This document shows positions 53,160 through 62,412 of a stretch of 64,000 nt of DNA, one piece after another. The DNA comes from Carnobacterium sp. 17-4 (GTDB lineage Bacteria; Bacillota; Bacilli; Lactobacillales; Carnobacteriaceae). The translations under genes were made by a program, and so were the position numbers. The stretch lies in the NCBI RefSeq assembly GCF_000195575.1, contig NC_015391.1:470501-534500 (forward strand). The letters run 5' to 3'. The number at the start of each line of letters is the position of its first letter. Position 1 is the first letter of the stretch. Below the pieces are notes generated by a model. The model did no database searches. It was not told the DNA's origin and worked only from the letters and a program-made list of their open reading frames with translations.

Positions 53160-53543
53160 GTAAATGTTCAATCTATTGTTTCTCGAGTTGTGGATCCTAT
53201 GCAGCCAGCTGTTGTAACTTTAGGGAAAATGGAAGTTGGGACTCGCTTTAATGTTATTGCAGAAAATGGTCATATAGAAGAAACGGTCCGTATATTTGAT
53301 ACTAGAACACGCGATAAAGTAGAAGAATATTTAAAACATTATGCTGAATAAATCGCTCGTATGTATGGTGGGGAAGACTTTGGTCATTATATGATGAAAA
53401 TCCAAGGAGCATTTGCAACTGTGGGTAGTGGTAACCCTAAAAAAGATACTTGTTGGCCTCATCATTCTGGATGTTTCAACGTAGACAAAGAAACGTTGAA
53501 AGTCGGAGCAGAATTGTATGCTCAATATGCATTAGCTTATTAG
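53160..53543 (+). pseudogene. Decayed M20-family amidohydrolase/peptidase
   Basis: Plus-strand frame NVQSIVSRVVDPMQPAVVT continues with LGKMEVGTRFNVIAENGHIE and KVEEYLKHYAE, then an in-frame TAA (53349-53351), then IARMYGGEDFGHYMMKIQGA and CWPHHSGCFNVD to TAG at 53541. The catalytic N-terminal part (about 200 codons) is absent, and the join RMYGGEDFGHY skips about 50 codons between two GGE sites of the intact family, a sign of deletion between short repeats. Three lesions, so surely non-functional. Confidence 0.8.
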
Positions 53544-53704
53544 AACAAGACAAATTTTTAATAATGCTTTCTATAGTAAGGAACAGCACTACTTTGCACA
53601 GGTTTCGTATTCTTAAATAATTTATGTAAGAGTGTGTTTAATCTAAAAATAGAAAAGTTATAAGAAAATATAAACAATACACTAAAAGTTAAAAATAAGA
53701 GAGT

Positions 53705-53754
53705 ACAAAACAAATAATCGATACACTAATTAGTGTATCGATTATTTGTTTTGT
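53705..53754. promoter_or_regulatory. Perfect 50-bp palindrome upstream of the sigma-54 promoter
   Basis: ACAAAACAAATAATCGATAC followed by ACTAA (53705-53729) is exactly mirrored by TTAGTGTATCGATTATTTGT-TTTGT (53730-53754), with no spacer. Its centre lies about 100 bases upstream of the expected sigma-54 start. The core ATACACTAA recurs singly at about 53677 and 53792. It is the likely upstream binding site of the sigma-54 activator (LevR/ManR type). Confidence 0.65.
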
Positions 53755-53804
53755 GTATCACTGCATAGCTCTAGTCTACAGGGATGTAAAGCAATACACT
53801 AAAG

Positions 53805-53821
53805 TTGGCACAGAAATTGCA
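53805..53821 (+). promoter_or_regulatory. Sigma-54 (-24/-12) promoter of the mannose PTS operon
   Basis: TTGGCACAGAAATTGCA matches the consensus TGGCAC-N5-TTGCA, with GG (53807-53808) and GC (53819-53820) exactly 10 bases apart. Mannose-family PTS operons of Listeria, Enterococcus and relatives are known to use RpoN with a LevR-type activator. The leader to manX is about 195 bases and contains the inverted repeat ATCTAAAC / GTTTAGAT (53862-53884). Confidence 0.9.
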
Positions 53822-54028
53822 TATAGTAAGTGATGGACAAATCAATAAACTTGTTAAAAAAATCTAAACAGTTTAAGTTTAGATAAAGAGGATATTGAAA
53901 GGTGGCGGTGTTGTAGCTTTAAGAGTTGTGTTTTTAAGTGAGATAAAACTAAAAAACATGATGAAGAAGTGATTCTGTTAGTTTCGTCTCATCAGAAAAT
54001 AGAAATAAAATATTTAGGAGGTAGAAAT

Positions 54029-55015
54029 ATGGTAGGAATTATACTAGCAAGCCATGGCGAATTTGCTGAAGGCATCTTGCAATCTGGCGCAATGATTTTT
54101 GGAGAACAAGAAAATGTTAAAGCTATTACCTTAATGCCAAGCGAAGGACCAGAAGACATTAAAGCAAAAATGAAAACTGCAATCGCTTCGTTTGACGATC
54201 AAGATGAAGTATTGTTCTTAGTTGATTTATGGGGTGGAACTCCATTTAATCAAGCAAACACTTTGTTTGAAGAACATAAAGAGAAGTGGGCAATCGTTTC
54301 TGGGTTAAATTTACCAATGGTAATTGAAGCTTACGCATCTCGTCTTTCAATGAATTCAGCTCAAGAAATTGCAGCTCATATCATTGAAACAGCAAAAGAG
54401 GGCGTTAGAATCAGACCTGAAGAGTTGGAACCTGTATCAACAACTGCAGTTGCAACTGGTGAACCAGTACAAGGTTCGATCCCACCAGGAACAGTAGTTG
54501 GCGATGGCAAAATCAAATTAGGTCTAGTACGTGTAGACTCTCGTTTATTACATGGTCAAGTAGCTACAGCATGGACAAAATCTGTGTTACCAAACCGTAT
54601 TATCATCGTTTCAGACGTTGTTGCTAAAGATGAGCTTCGTAAGAAATTGATCGAACAAGCAGCACCACCTGGAGTTAAAGCTAACGTTGTTCCAATCAGT
54701 AAAATGATTGAAATTGCTAAAGACCCTCGTTTTGGAGGCACAAAAGCATTATTATTATTTGAAAACCCTAGAGATGTTGTTAGAGTTATGGACGGCGGCG
54801 TAGACATTAAAGAAGTTAACGTTGGTTCTATGGCGCATTCAGTAGGTAAAGTGGTTGTAAGTAAAGTTCTTTCAATGGGACAAGATGATGTTGAAGCTTT
54901 TGAAGAAATGAAAGAAAAAGGCGTTAAATTTGATGTACGTAAAGTACCAAATGATTCAAGTGGCAATATGAACGAGATTCTTAAAAAAGCAAAAAATGAA
55001 TTAGCACGCGCATAA
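54029..55015 (+). CDS. manX: Mannose-family PTS enzyme IIAB
   Basis: 328 residues from the ATG at 54029, chosen because TAGGAGG precedes it and because the product then starts MVGIILASHGEFAEG; a longer reading from 53969 has no ribosome-binding site. IIA domain (about 1-130) with phospho-acceptor His9; IIB domain (about 162-328) with His175 in DSRLLHGQVATAW; a Pro/Thr-rich linker joins them. It passes phosphate from HPr to the incoming sugar, mainly mannose or glucose. Confidence 0.94.
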   Translation: MVGIILASHGEFAEGILQSGAMIFGEQENVKAITLMPSEGPEDIKAKMKTAIASFDDQDEVLFLVDLWGGTPFNQANTLFEEHKEKWAIVSGLNLPMVIEAYASRLSMNSAQEIAAHIIETAKEGVRIRPEELEPVSTTAVATGEPVQGSIPPGTVVGDGKIKLGLVRVDSRLLHGQVATAWTKSVLPNRIIIVSDVVAKDELRKKLIEQAAPPGVKANVVPISKMIEIAKDPRFGGTKALLLFENPRDVVRVMDGGVDIKEVNVGSMAHSVGKVVVSKVLSMGQDDVEAFEEMKEKGVKFDVRKVPNDSSGNMNEILKKAKNELARA

Positions 55016-55053
55016 TGAACTAATAAAATAATAAATTAAATAGGAGGCCTATT

Positions 55054-55854
55054 ATGTCTATAATATCAATTATTCTAGTAATTCTTGTTGCATTTCTAGC
55101 CGGTATCGAAGGAATCTTAGACGAATTCCAATTTCATCAACCATTAGTGGCATGTACATTAATCGGTTTAGTAACAGGTAATTTAACAGCATGTATCATT
55201 CTTGGCGGAACACTTCAAATGATCGCTCTTGGTTGGGCAAACATTGGAGCAGCCGTAGCACCAGATGCTGCATTAGCATCAGTTGCATCAGCAATTATTT
55301 TAGTATTAGGTGGACAAGGAGCAGCTGGAGTTCCAGCAGCGATCGCAGTTGCGGTTCCACTTGCAGTAGCAGGACTTTTCTTAACAATGGTTGTTCGTAC
55401 ATTAGCTGTACCTATCGTACATTTAATGGACAGCGCAGCTGAAGATGGTAATTTCAGAAAAATCGAAATGTTACACATTGGTGCAGTATGTATGCAAGGA
55501 GTTCGTATTGCAATTCCAGCAGCAGCTCTTTTATTCATCCCAGCACAAACGGTTCAATCATTCTTAGAATCTATGCCAGCTTGGTTAACTGACGGTATGG
55601 CAATCGGTGGTGGAATGGTCGTTGCGGTTGGTTATGCATTAGTTATCAACATGATGGCGACAAAAGAAGTATGGCCGTTCTTCATTATCGGTTTCGTAGT
55701 AGCAGCAATTTCTCAATTAACTCTTATTGCTCTTGGAGCATTAGGCGTAGCTTTAGCTCTTATTTACTTGAACCTTTCTAAAATGGGTGGTTCTTCAAAT
55801 GGTGGCGGAAGTAACTCTGGTGACCCGCTTGGCGATATCTTAAACGATTATTAA
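55054..55854 (+). CDS. manY: Mannose-family PTS enzyme IIC
   Basis: 266 residues, strongly hydrophobic with several helices and the family start VAFLAGIEGILDEFQFHQPL, and GGTLQMIALGWANIGAAVAP. With IID it forms the sugar channel, which in related bacteria is also the target of class IIa bacteriocins (family knowledge). It ends in a Gly/Ser-rich tail (SSNGGGSNSGDPLGD). AGGAGGCC upstream, 38 bases after IIAB. Confidence 0.94.
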   Translation: MSIISIILVILVAFLAGIEGILDEFQFHQPLVACTLIGLVTGNLTACIILGGTLQMIALGWANIGAAVAPDAALASVASAIILVLGGQGAAGVPAAIAVAVPLAVAGLFLTMVVRTLAVPIVHLMDSAAEDGNFRKIEMLHIGAVCMQGVRIAIPAAALLFIPAQTVQSFLESMPAWLTDGMAIGGGMVVAVGYALVINMMATKEVWPFFIIGFVVAAISQLTLIALGALGVALALIYLNLSKMGGSSNGGGSNSGDPLGDILNDY

Positions 55855-55875
55855 TCCTGAAGGAGGAGAAGAGAC

Positions 55876-56787
55876 ATGGCAGAAAAAATTCAGTTAACTA
55901 AAAAAGATCGCTTAGCCGTAGCATGGCGCTCTACGTTCATTCAAGGTTCTTGGAACTACGAACGTATGCAAAATGGTGGTTGGGCTTATGCAATGATTCC
56001 AGCAATTAAAAAATTATACACTACTAAAGAGGAACGCTCATTAGCGTTAAAACGTCATTTAGAATTCTTTAATACTCACCCATACATTGCTTCACCAATT
56101 CTTGGAGTTACTTTAGCTCTTGAAGAAGAACGTGCAAACGGAGCTCCAGTTGATGATGTAGCAATTCAAGGAGTAAAGGTTGGTATGATGGGTCCTTTGG
56201 CCGGTGTTGGTGACCCTGTGTTCTGGTTTACTGTACGTCCGATGTTAGGTGCTCTTGGAGCATCATTAGCAATGGGTGGAAGTATCCTTGGACCAATCAT
56301 TTTCTTCGTAGCTTGGAACTTAATTCGTTGGGGATTCATGTGGTATACACAAGAATTCGGTTATAAAGCCGGTTCTAAAATCACAGAAGACCTTTCAGGT
56401 GGGTTATTACAAGATATTACAAAAGGTGCATCAATTCTAGGTATGTTCGTACTGGCTGCTTTAGTACAGCGGTGGGTATCAATTAGTTTCCAACCGGTTG
56501 TTTCCAGAGTTCAATTAGATGAAGGAGCATACATCAAATGGGATGAACTTCCTAATGGTGGAGAAGGAATTCGTCAAGCCTTTGAACAAGTCAACTCAGG
56601 ATTGGCGCTTTCACCTACAAAAGTAACAACTTTACAAAACAACTTGGATCAATTGATTCCAGGGTTAGCTGCATTGGCTTTAACAATGTTCTGTATGTGG
56701 TTGCTTAAGAAAAAAGTTAGTCCAATCGTTATTATTCTTGGCTTATTCGTAGTCGGAATCGGTGGACATTTAATCGGACTTTTATAA
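55876..56787 (+). CDS. manZ: Mannose-family PTS enzyme IID
   Basis: 303 residues, beginning with LTKKDRLAVAWRSTFIQGSW and containing GPLAGVGDPVFWFTVRP, the IID signature, with the C-terminal membrane helices KVSPIVIILGLFVVGIGGHL. It completes the IIC-IID membrane complex. AGGAGGAG upstream; operon terminator 50 bases after the stop. Confidence 0.94.
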   Translation: MAEKIQLTKKDRLAVAWRSTFIQGSWNYERMQNGGWAYAMIPAIKKLYTTKEERSLALKRHLEFFNTHPYIASPILGVTLALEEERANGAPVDDVAIQGVKVGMMGPLAGVGDPVFWFTVRPMLGALGASLAMGGSILGPIIFFVAWNLIRWGFMWYTQEFGYKAGSKITEDLSGGLLQDITKGASILGMFVLAALVQRWVSISFQPVVSRVQLDEGAYIKWDELPNGGEGIRQAFEQVNSGLALSPTKVTTLQNNLDQLIPGLAALALTMFCMWLLKKKVSPIVIILGLFVVGIGGHLIGLL

Positions 56788-56834
56788 GATCAACTAAAAA
56801 GTCGGTTAAAATCTCTGAATCACTACTAATTCGC

Positions 56835-56872
56835 AAAAAAAAGTGGCTGGGATCATCTCAGTCACTTTTTTT
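56835..56872 (+). terminator. Terminator after manXYZ
   Basis: AAAGTGGCTGGGA pairs with TCTCAGTCACTTT (G-U and one mismatch) and T residues follow. It lies before manO, so manO may be expressed by read-through or its own promoter. Confidence 0.75.
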
Positions 56873-56938
56873 ATTGCTCTAAGCACTTAAAACAACGTAT
56901 AATGATGAAAAGATGATAAATGAAATGGAGCAGATAGA

Positions 56939-57343
56939 ATGGTTGAATCAATTAATACAAAAGTAGATTTAGTAATAGATGCCACTGCTTTTACAGGATT
57001 AACGGATTATGGAAAAATAATGATTGGTGATAAAGGGTTTGAGTTCTTTAATTCTCGAGACAAACGTAAATTTGTTCAAATTCCATGGGAAGAAGTAGAG
57101 AATATCATTGCTTCAGTAATGTTTAAAGGAAAATGGATACCACGTTATGCTGTCGAAACAAAAAGATCTGGGACATTTACCTTTTCATCTAAGGATCCTA
57201 AGAAAGTTCTTCGAGCTATCCAAGTATATGTAGATCCAAGTCATATGGTCCATTCCTTAAGCTTCTTTGAGGTTATAAAACGTGCGTTTAAATCAATTGG
57301 GAAAAAGAAAACGAAGATAAAAAAAACTAAGAAAAAGAAATAA
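56939..57343 (+). CDS. manO: DUF956 protein ManO
   Basis: 134 residues. Matches the small DUF956 family that follows mannose PTS genes: VDLVIDATAFTGLTDYGKIM, FFNSRDKRKFVQIPWEEV and a lysine-rich tail (KKKTKIKKTKKKK). It is thought to modulate the mannose PTS; the biochemical role is unclear. The first part of the protein is beta-rich and soluble; the basic tail may bind nucleic acid or membrane. Confidence 0.8.
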   Translation: MVESINTKVDLVIDATAFTGLTDYGKIMIGDKGFEFFNSRDKRKFVQIPWEEVENIIASVMFKGKWIPRYAVETKRSGTFTFSSKDPKKVLRAIQVYVDPSHMVHSLSFFEVIKRAFKSIGKKKTKIKKTKKKK

Positions 57344-57385
57344 TAAAATCTTAGTGTGCTTTTTCTTGTTCATTAACAATTCCTG

Positions 57386-57414
57386 CCTAGAACAGATTTG
57401 TTCTAGGTTTTTTT
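57386..57414 (+). terminator. Terminator after manO
   Basis: CCTAGAACA-GATT-TGTTCTAGG, a perfect 9-bp stem followed by seven T residues. Confidence 0.85.
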
Positions 57415-57483
57415 GTGTATATGTTATACTAAGCAAAAAAATATGGGGAAATGTAGTAAATAATAAAGAAGGTAGGAATTCGA

Positions 57484-58062
57484 ATGGTAGAAAAGGATGT
57501 ATTGCTTTTATTGACTGATAAGTGGGCGGATTGGGAAGCTTCGTATGCTATTGCTGAAGTAAACTCTGTTCCACACTATTCAGTAAAGACTATTGCTTTA
57601 GATAAAGAATCAAAGTCTTCTATTGGCGGCTTACGCGCTGAAATCGACTTTTTGATTGAAGAGTATACCGACCTTAGCAATTTGGCTTTAGTCATCTTAC
57701 CAGGTGGATTTTCATGGCAGGATAATCGATATGAAGAAATTGCTCGTTTTATTAAACACGTTCTTGACCAAAACATACCGATAGCAGCTATTTGTGGAGC
57801 GACTATTTTTCTTGGCAGTCATGGTTTACTGGATCAAGTTAAACATACTGGTGACAGTTTTGAGTTTTTTGAAGCGCAAGATGAATATAATGGAGCAACG
57901 AATTTTCTGGAAGCACAGGCGATTCGAGATAAAAATATCATCACCGCTAATGAAACAGCCGCAGTCGAGTTTGCCTATGAAATATATAAATTGTTAGAAA
58001 TTGATGAACCAAAAGAGCTAGAAGCTTGGTACGATAATTTTAAAAATGGATTTGTAAGATAG
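57484..58062 (+). CDS. DJ-1/PfpI-family protein
   Basis: 192 residues with the class I glutamine-amidotransferase-like fold. The nucleophile elbow AAICGATIFL puts the conserved Cys near 101; LVILPGGFSWQD supplies the oxyanion-side Gly; there is a Glu near the start (WADWEASYAI). Homologues are deglycases, chaperones or peptidase-like proteins, and the activity cannot be told. Own terminator; ribosome-binding site GAAGGTAGG. Confidence 0.8.
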   Translation: MVEKDVLLLLTDKWADWEASYAIAEVNSVPHYSVKTIALDKESKSSIGGLRAEIDFLIEEYTDLSNLALVILPGGFSWQDNRYEEIARFIKHVLDQNIPIAAICGATIFLGSHGLLDQVKHTGDSFEFFEAQDEYNGATNFLEAQAIRDKNIITANETAAVEFAYEIYKLLEIDEPKELEAWYDNFKNGFVR

Positions 58063-58100
58063 AAAAGGGTTTCAAAGAAATAGATTTTGTTTTAAATAGT

Positions 58101-58139
58101 AAAAACGGGTGGTTGCTTAAACGCGACCATCCGTTTTTT
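58101..58139 (+). terminator. Terminator after the DJ-1/PfpI gene
   Basis: AACGG-TGGT-GC pairs with GC-ACCA-CCGTT (single mismatches) and TTTTT follows. Also placed to end the convergent ABC gene. Confidence 0.7.
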
Positions 58140-58174
58140 CTAATTCTTATTTAAATTTATTGTATCATCCTAAG

Positions 58175-59827
58175 CTAGTCACTTAAACGAGACCAGAAGC
58201 GCTCGTTGTACCATTTCACAGTACCAATACATGCCATAATTGGGATAGCAGCTGTTAGCACAGATACGATTGTTTGCCAGATAGGAGTTAAGTTATTCAA
58301 TAAGAAGCCAATAAGAAGAATTGATAATAGCCCAATAATGAGTGAGCTAAAAATACTAACAAATTGAATGAATGCTCCTCCTCTGTTGAATAACTCTGTA
58401 AGATTCTGCCATTCCAAATATAATAGACGGAAATCACGGGCAAAGTAATAGTGACATAGTACGAAAATCCCGATGATAATTCCAGCTAAGAATAGAACTC
58501 CCAATAATAAAGGTAGTTTTGCAATAAAAATAAAGGCTATACCTAGAATAAGTGGGAGCAGAGCTTCCGCTATAAAAGCGAATAGAAATTTCTGCTTTAG
58601 GTAGTTTTTCATCGAAAAAGGTAAGGACTTTAGGTACATAAAGTTTTCTCTATCTAGTGAGATAATAACACCAACAATTGAGGTCGCACTCAATGTAAGG
58701 AAAGCATACGCGAATCCAGCAAAGAAAAACAAAGACCAATAGTGTAAGGTCATACCTCCTAAATAAATCCCATTCGTAAAAATTGGACCTAATAATATAA
58801 TGACAGGAAAAACAATACTTGAACTCAAATGTTGCATGATAAGTGTACCATCTTGAATAAGACCAAAGTTATATTTCCATAAGGTTCGATTAACAGAAAC
58901 GGAAGGTTTCTCTAAAGCAGTTGAGTCGTCTTTTTTTGGGTTTTTTGTCTTTTTTTGTCTATCTCTTACATCTAATTCTTCTTCCCGATAAAATCCGGGC
59001 ACTGCCCATTTGAACACGATTAACGCCAAAATAGCTAGTAGTACAATCCATAAAGAGATACCAAACCAAGCATTCAAACTGAGTGGCTTTAATAGGACCT
59101 GGTGGAAGGATTGAACAAAAGGAATCACTTGATAGTCAGGTAAGACTTGCCCATAGGGAATGTCAGCTTCTTGGTCCATGGAAGAGATAAAAAGGATGAC
59201 AGCCGTCATTCCTAAACTGGACAAAGTATAAAGAGTCGTTGTGACGGCTTGTTTATTTTTTTTGAAAAATGCCAGTTTGGTAATCAAATGAACCAAAACC
59301 ACAGAAAAGAAAAAGACCACCATCATCAGTAAAAGAAATAAAAACAACGAAACTATAATAGAAATAAGGATAGACTGTCCAGCATCCTGTCCTAACAGAA
59401 TAAATAAAGATAAGATTGGAATCAAGTACGGCAATATCATTAGTGCAAGGACAGCCAACTTGGCTGTGAAAACTTCACTCCATTTGAAAGGCAAAGGAAG
59501 ATAGTGAATGAGATCTTTTGACTCATAGAATAAATTATAAACTAAATAGAATCCTTGCAGAACAGCCATGATAATGAACATAACGATATAAGTAGTAAAC
59601 ATGCCAGGATACTGAGTAAAGTCTATGAAAAAAAACATAAAACTATACAATAGAAAAAATACCAACAACATAAGACCACTTTGCAAAAGAACAGACATAT
59701 ATGGCGGAAACGAAGATGCCGTTCTTGTTTTTGCTTCTTCGCTCCTTTTTTTCTCGATTAGATGAGGATTAGCAGAAATCAGATTTACTTTAGCCAGCTG
59801 TTTGATATGTTGCAGCCGCATGGTCAT
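58175..59827 (-). CDS. ABC-2-type exporter permease
   Basis: 550 residues with roughly eleven to twelve hydrophobic segments and a charged loop KKTKNPKKDDSTALEKPS in the middle. I recognise it as an ABC-2-like permease by its neighbour, but not a specific substrate family. The ATG at 59827 overlaps the ATPase stop by 4 bases; ATG 59821 is 9 bases behind GGAG and may be the true start. The natural substrate could be a peptide, lipid or drug. Confidence 0.75.
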   Translation of the reverse strand: MTMRLQHIKQLAKVNLISANPHLIEKKRSEEAKTRTASSFPPYMSVLLQSGLMLLVFFLLYSFMFFFIDFTQYPGMFTTYIVMFIIMAVLQGFYLVYNLFYESKDLIHYLPLPFKWSEVFTAKLAVLALMILPYLIPILSLFILLGQDAGQSILISIIVSLFLFLLLMMVVFFFSVVLVHLITKLAFFKKNKQAVTTTLYTLSSLGMTAVILFISSMDQEADIPYGQVLPDYQVIPFVQSFHQVLLKPLSLNAWFGISLWIVLLAILALIVFKWAVPGFYREEELDVRDRQKKTKNPKKDDSTALEKPSVSVNRTLWKYNFGLIQDGTLIMQHLSSSIVFPVIILLGPIFTNGIYLGGMTLHYWSLFFFAGFAYAFLTLSATSIVGVIISLDRENFMYLKSLPFSMKNYLKQKFLFAFIAEALLPLILGIAFIFIAKLPLLLGVLFLAGIIIGIFVLCHYYFARDFRLLYLEWQNLTELFNRGGAFIQFVSIFSSLIIGLLSILLIGFLLNNLTPIWQTIVSVLTAAIPIMACIGTVKWYNERFWSRLSD

Positions 59828-60600
59828 CCTCTCCTTTCTGGAGAAGCCAGATCAACCTTACTGCTAGTTTGTTCTTCCACTGGAGTTCTTCCGGCCATTT
59901 TTAAATAAATCGTCTCCAGTGATTGATCTTCATTTTCCGCTTGTAGTTCTTCAACCGTCCCATCATACAAGATTTCACCGTTCTTGAGGATCGCAATGTG
60001 GTCGCAAAGTTGCTGTGCTACCTCTAATACATGAGTGGAGAACAGCACAGTATTCCCTTTTGCTGCATGTTGCCTCATTAATTCTTTCAAATCATAGGCT
60101 GCTTGTGGATCTAATCCCGTCATGGGCTCGTCCAAAACCCATATTTCTGGTTCTGATAGTAAGGCACCTATAACAAAGGTTTTTTGACGCATCCCATGTG
60201 AAAAAGAACTAATAATACTAGCTTGATTTTCTATCATATCGAATAAGTTCATTAGCTTTAATAGTTGTTTGTCTTTTTCTTCTTCGGGTATTTCATAAGC
60301 GACAGCAATCAAATCCCAATATTCCATAGCTGATAAACGTAAGAACATATCAGGAGAGTCAGGAACGTAACCGATTTTCTTTTTGATAGCAAGACGGTTA
60401 GTTGCAATATTTTCTCCATCCACTAAAATTTCGCCTTTGCTTGGTTCAATGATACTAACTAACGATTTGATGGCGGTCGATTTTCCAGCACCGTTATGTC
60501 CGATTAAACCAAAAATTTCTCCTGAACGGATAGTGAAAGAGACTTCTTTTAACGCTTGTTTACTATTATAAGATTTTGAAACAGTTTTGAATTCTATCAT
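59824..60600 (-). CDS. ABC-2-type exporter ATPase
   Basis: 258 residues. Walker A GHNGAGKST (about 34-42), signature FSHGMRQK, Walker B IWVLDEPMTGLDP, switch STHVLE. The FSHGM signature is typical of ABC-2 exporter ATPases. It is first in a two-gene operon with the permease. Ribosome-binding site AAGGAGAA. Confidence 0.88.
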   Translation of the reverse strand: MIEFKTVSKSYNSKQALKEVSFTIRSGEIFGLIGHNGAGKSTAIKSLVSIIEPSKGEILVDGENIATNRLAIKKKIGYVPDSPDMFLRLSAMEYWDLIAVAYEIPEEEKDKQLLKLMNLFDMIENQASIISSFSHGMRQKTFVIGALLSEPEIWVLDEPMTGLDPQAAYDLKELMRQHAAKGNTVLFSTHVLEVAQQLCDHIAILKNGEILYDGTVEELQAENEDQSLETIYLKMAGRTPVEEQTSSKVDLASPERRG

Positions 60601-60790
60601 TTAGGCATTCTCCTTATGTTTATCATTCATTCTGCTAATTATATAACATGTTTTTTTTATTATAACAAAAGCTTAAAGTAAAATGAACTACATGAAAAAG
60701 AAATTATTTTCTTAGAAATAAAAAATGATTTTTGCTTTATACATAACAATATGGTTTATTATAGTTATAAGTAGTTGGGAGTGGTAATGT

Positions 60791-61711
60791 ATGCGAAAGA
60801 AGGTTTGTTTTCCTTTCATGGTCATCTTGTTCAGCTTTGTAATCATGGGTTGTGGAAACCGGGAAATCACTGAATCGGTTAATGAAAACCAAACAACTAA
60901 TGAGGAGCAGTCAACCAATGCAAGCGAAAAAATGAGTTCCAACATTGATTCTTCGGATCCATTAACGACCAATCAAACGGCAGTCCCGACGCTTTTTATC
61001 CATGGGTATGGAGGAACAGCAGGCAGTTTTAATGGAATGCTATCTCGATTTGAAGCGAATAGTTGGGGGGGGAATGTATTAACGATAACTGTTCAGCCGG
61101 ATGGCATTATTTCTGAAATCGGTGAATGGCAAAATAAATCAAACAATCCAATGATCCAAGTGTTGTTTGCAGATAATAAGAACAATGAATGGAATCAAGC
61201 AGAGTGGATCAAAGCTGTTTTAACCTATTTAAAGACAGTCTATCAAATTAATGAAGTTAACTTAATCGGGCACTCTATGGGTGGAGTAAGTAGTTTACGC
61301 TATCTAGTCACATATGGAAACGATAAAACATTGCCGATAGTAAATAACTTCGTAGCGATAGGTGCTCCATTCAATGACTTTGTATCAGGTAATGAGGAGC
61401 AATCTTTAAATGATTTAAATCAAAATGGTCCTTTAGTAAGCAGCGAACGGTATAGCGATTTTACTACAAGAATCAAACAATACCCTAGAATTACTAAAAT
61501 GTTGAACATCGTTGGGGATCTGGAAGATGGGTCAGAAGGAGATGGAACAGTTTCGATTAGAAGCGGATTATCGATTGGTCATTTAATGCAAAAAAATGAA
61601 ATGAATTATCGTGAGGAAACCGTTAATGGATCACAGGCTTCTCATAGTCAACTACATGAAAATACGCAAGTAGATAAGTTGGTTGCTGACTTTATATGGA
61701 GTACTCCATAA
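60791..61711 (+). CDS. DUF915-family alpha/beta-hydrolase lipoprotein
   Basis: 306 residues. Lipobox FVIMGC (Cys about 21), Asn/Thr/Ser linker, then an alpha/beta hydrolase: PTLFIHGYGGTAGSFNG (oxyanion loop), nucleophile elbow LIGHSMGGVSS (Ser about 152), Asp in VGDLEDGSEGDG and a late His (ASHSQLH). DUF915 proteins are surface esterase-like; substrate unknown. Its stop is 45 bases before the DUF1697 gene. Confidence 0.82.
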   Translation: MRKKVCFPFMVILFSFVIMGCGNREITESVNENQTTNEEQSTNASEKMSSNIDSSDPLTTNQTAVPTLFIHGYGGTAGSFNGMLSRFEANSWGGNVLTITVQPDGIISEIGEWQNKSNNPMIQVLFADNKNNEWNQAEWIKAVLTYLKTVYQINEVNLIGHSMGGVSSLRYLVTYGNDKTLPIVNNFVAIGAPFNDFVSGNEEQSLNDLNQNGPLVSSERYSDFTTRIKQYPRITKMLNIVGDLEDGSEGDGTVSIRSGLSIGHLMQKNEMNYREETVNGSQASHSQLHENTQVDKLVADFIWSTP

Positions 61712-61756
61712 GTATATTTAGGTATGTCAACTAAACGGATAAAGGGGTTTGGTCGT

Positions 61757-62293
61757 ATGCAATTTATTATCTTATTACGAGGAGTCAATGTTGGAGGGAA
61801 AAATCGAGTTCCAATGAGCGAGTTAAAACAGCATCTAACCAACGCTGGATTTGTAAATGCCAGATCTCATATTAATAGCGGCAATTTAATTGTTGAAAGT
61901 GAAAAAGACAGTGAACAGGTTGTTTTAGAAAAATGTCAAAAAATCTTATCGGATCACTTTTCTTTCCCAATTGAAGTCGTGATCATTTCTGCTGATAAAT
62001 ACCAAAAAGAACTCGCTAGTATTCCTTCGTGGTGGGGAGAGAATGAGCTTTACAAGCATAATGCTCTGTTTTTATTGCCTTCAGTTGACAAGAAGGGGAT
62101 TTCTAAACTTTCATCGATGATTAATGAGAACTACGAAAAAATCTATATTGGGGAACTAGCTATTTTTTGGTCGTCTTCTTTCAAGGAGAATTATAGTAAG
62201 ACTTATTATTCAAAATTAATTGGTAATCCTTTATATAAACAAGTAACTATCAGGAACCGGAATACAACACTTAAATTAAGTACCTTTTTATAA
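61757..62293 (+). CDS. DUF1697-family protein
   Basis: 178 residues from the ATG at 61757 (AAAGGGG ten bases upstream; ATG at 61724 has no proper site). Typical start FIILLRGVNVGGKNRVPMSE and ARSHINSGNLIVES; C-terminal ...KLSTFL is the usual end. The family is of unknown function, small soluble and common in Firmicutes. It follows the DUF915 gene closely and may share its transcript. Confidence 0.82.
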   Translation: MQFIILLRGVNVGGKNRVPMSELKQHLTNAGFVNARSHINSGNLIVESEKDSEQVVLEKCQKILSDHFSFPIEVVIISADKYQKELASIPSWWGENELYKHNALFLLPSVDKKGISKLSSMINENYEKIYIGELAIFWSSSFKENYSKTYYSKLIGNPLYKQVTIRNRNTTLKLSTFL

Positions 62294-62412
62294 AAGTGTA
62301 TATGGTTGCCAGTTTGAATTATAAAAGATAAGATTAAAATAGTAAACGCTTTAGTATTTTGATACAGTAATAAATCTTGTGTTTTGTGTAAATAATCACT
62401 AGGAGGTTTTAT

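Noticed and set aside
53969-54028. N-terminal extension of the PTS IIAB protein
   Set aside because: The extra 20 codons have no ribosome-binding site and are not part of the family; TAGGAGG points to ATG 54029.
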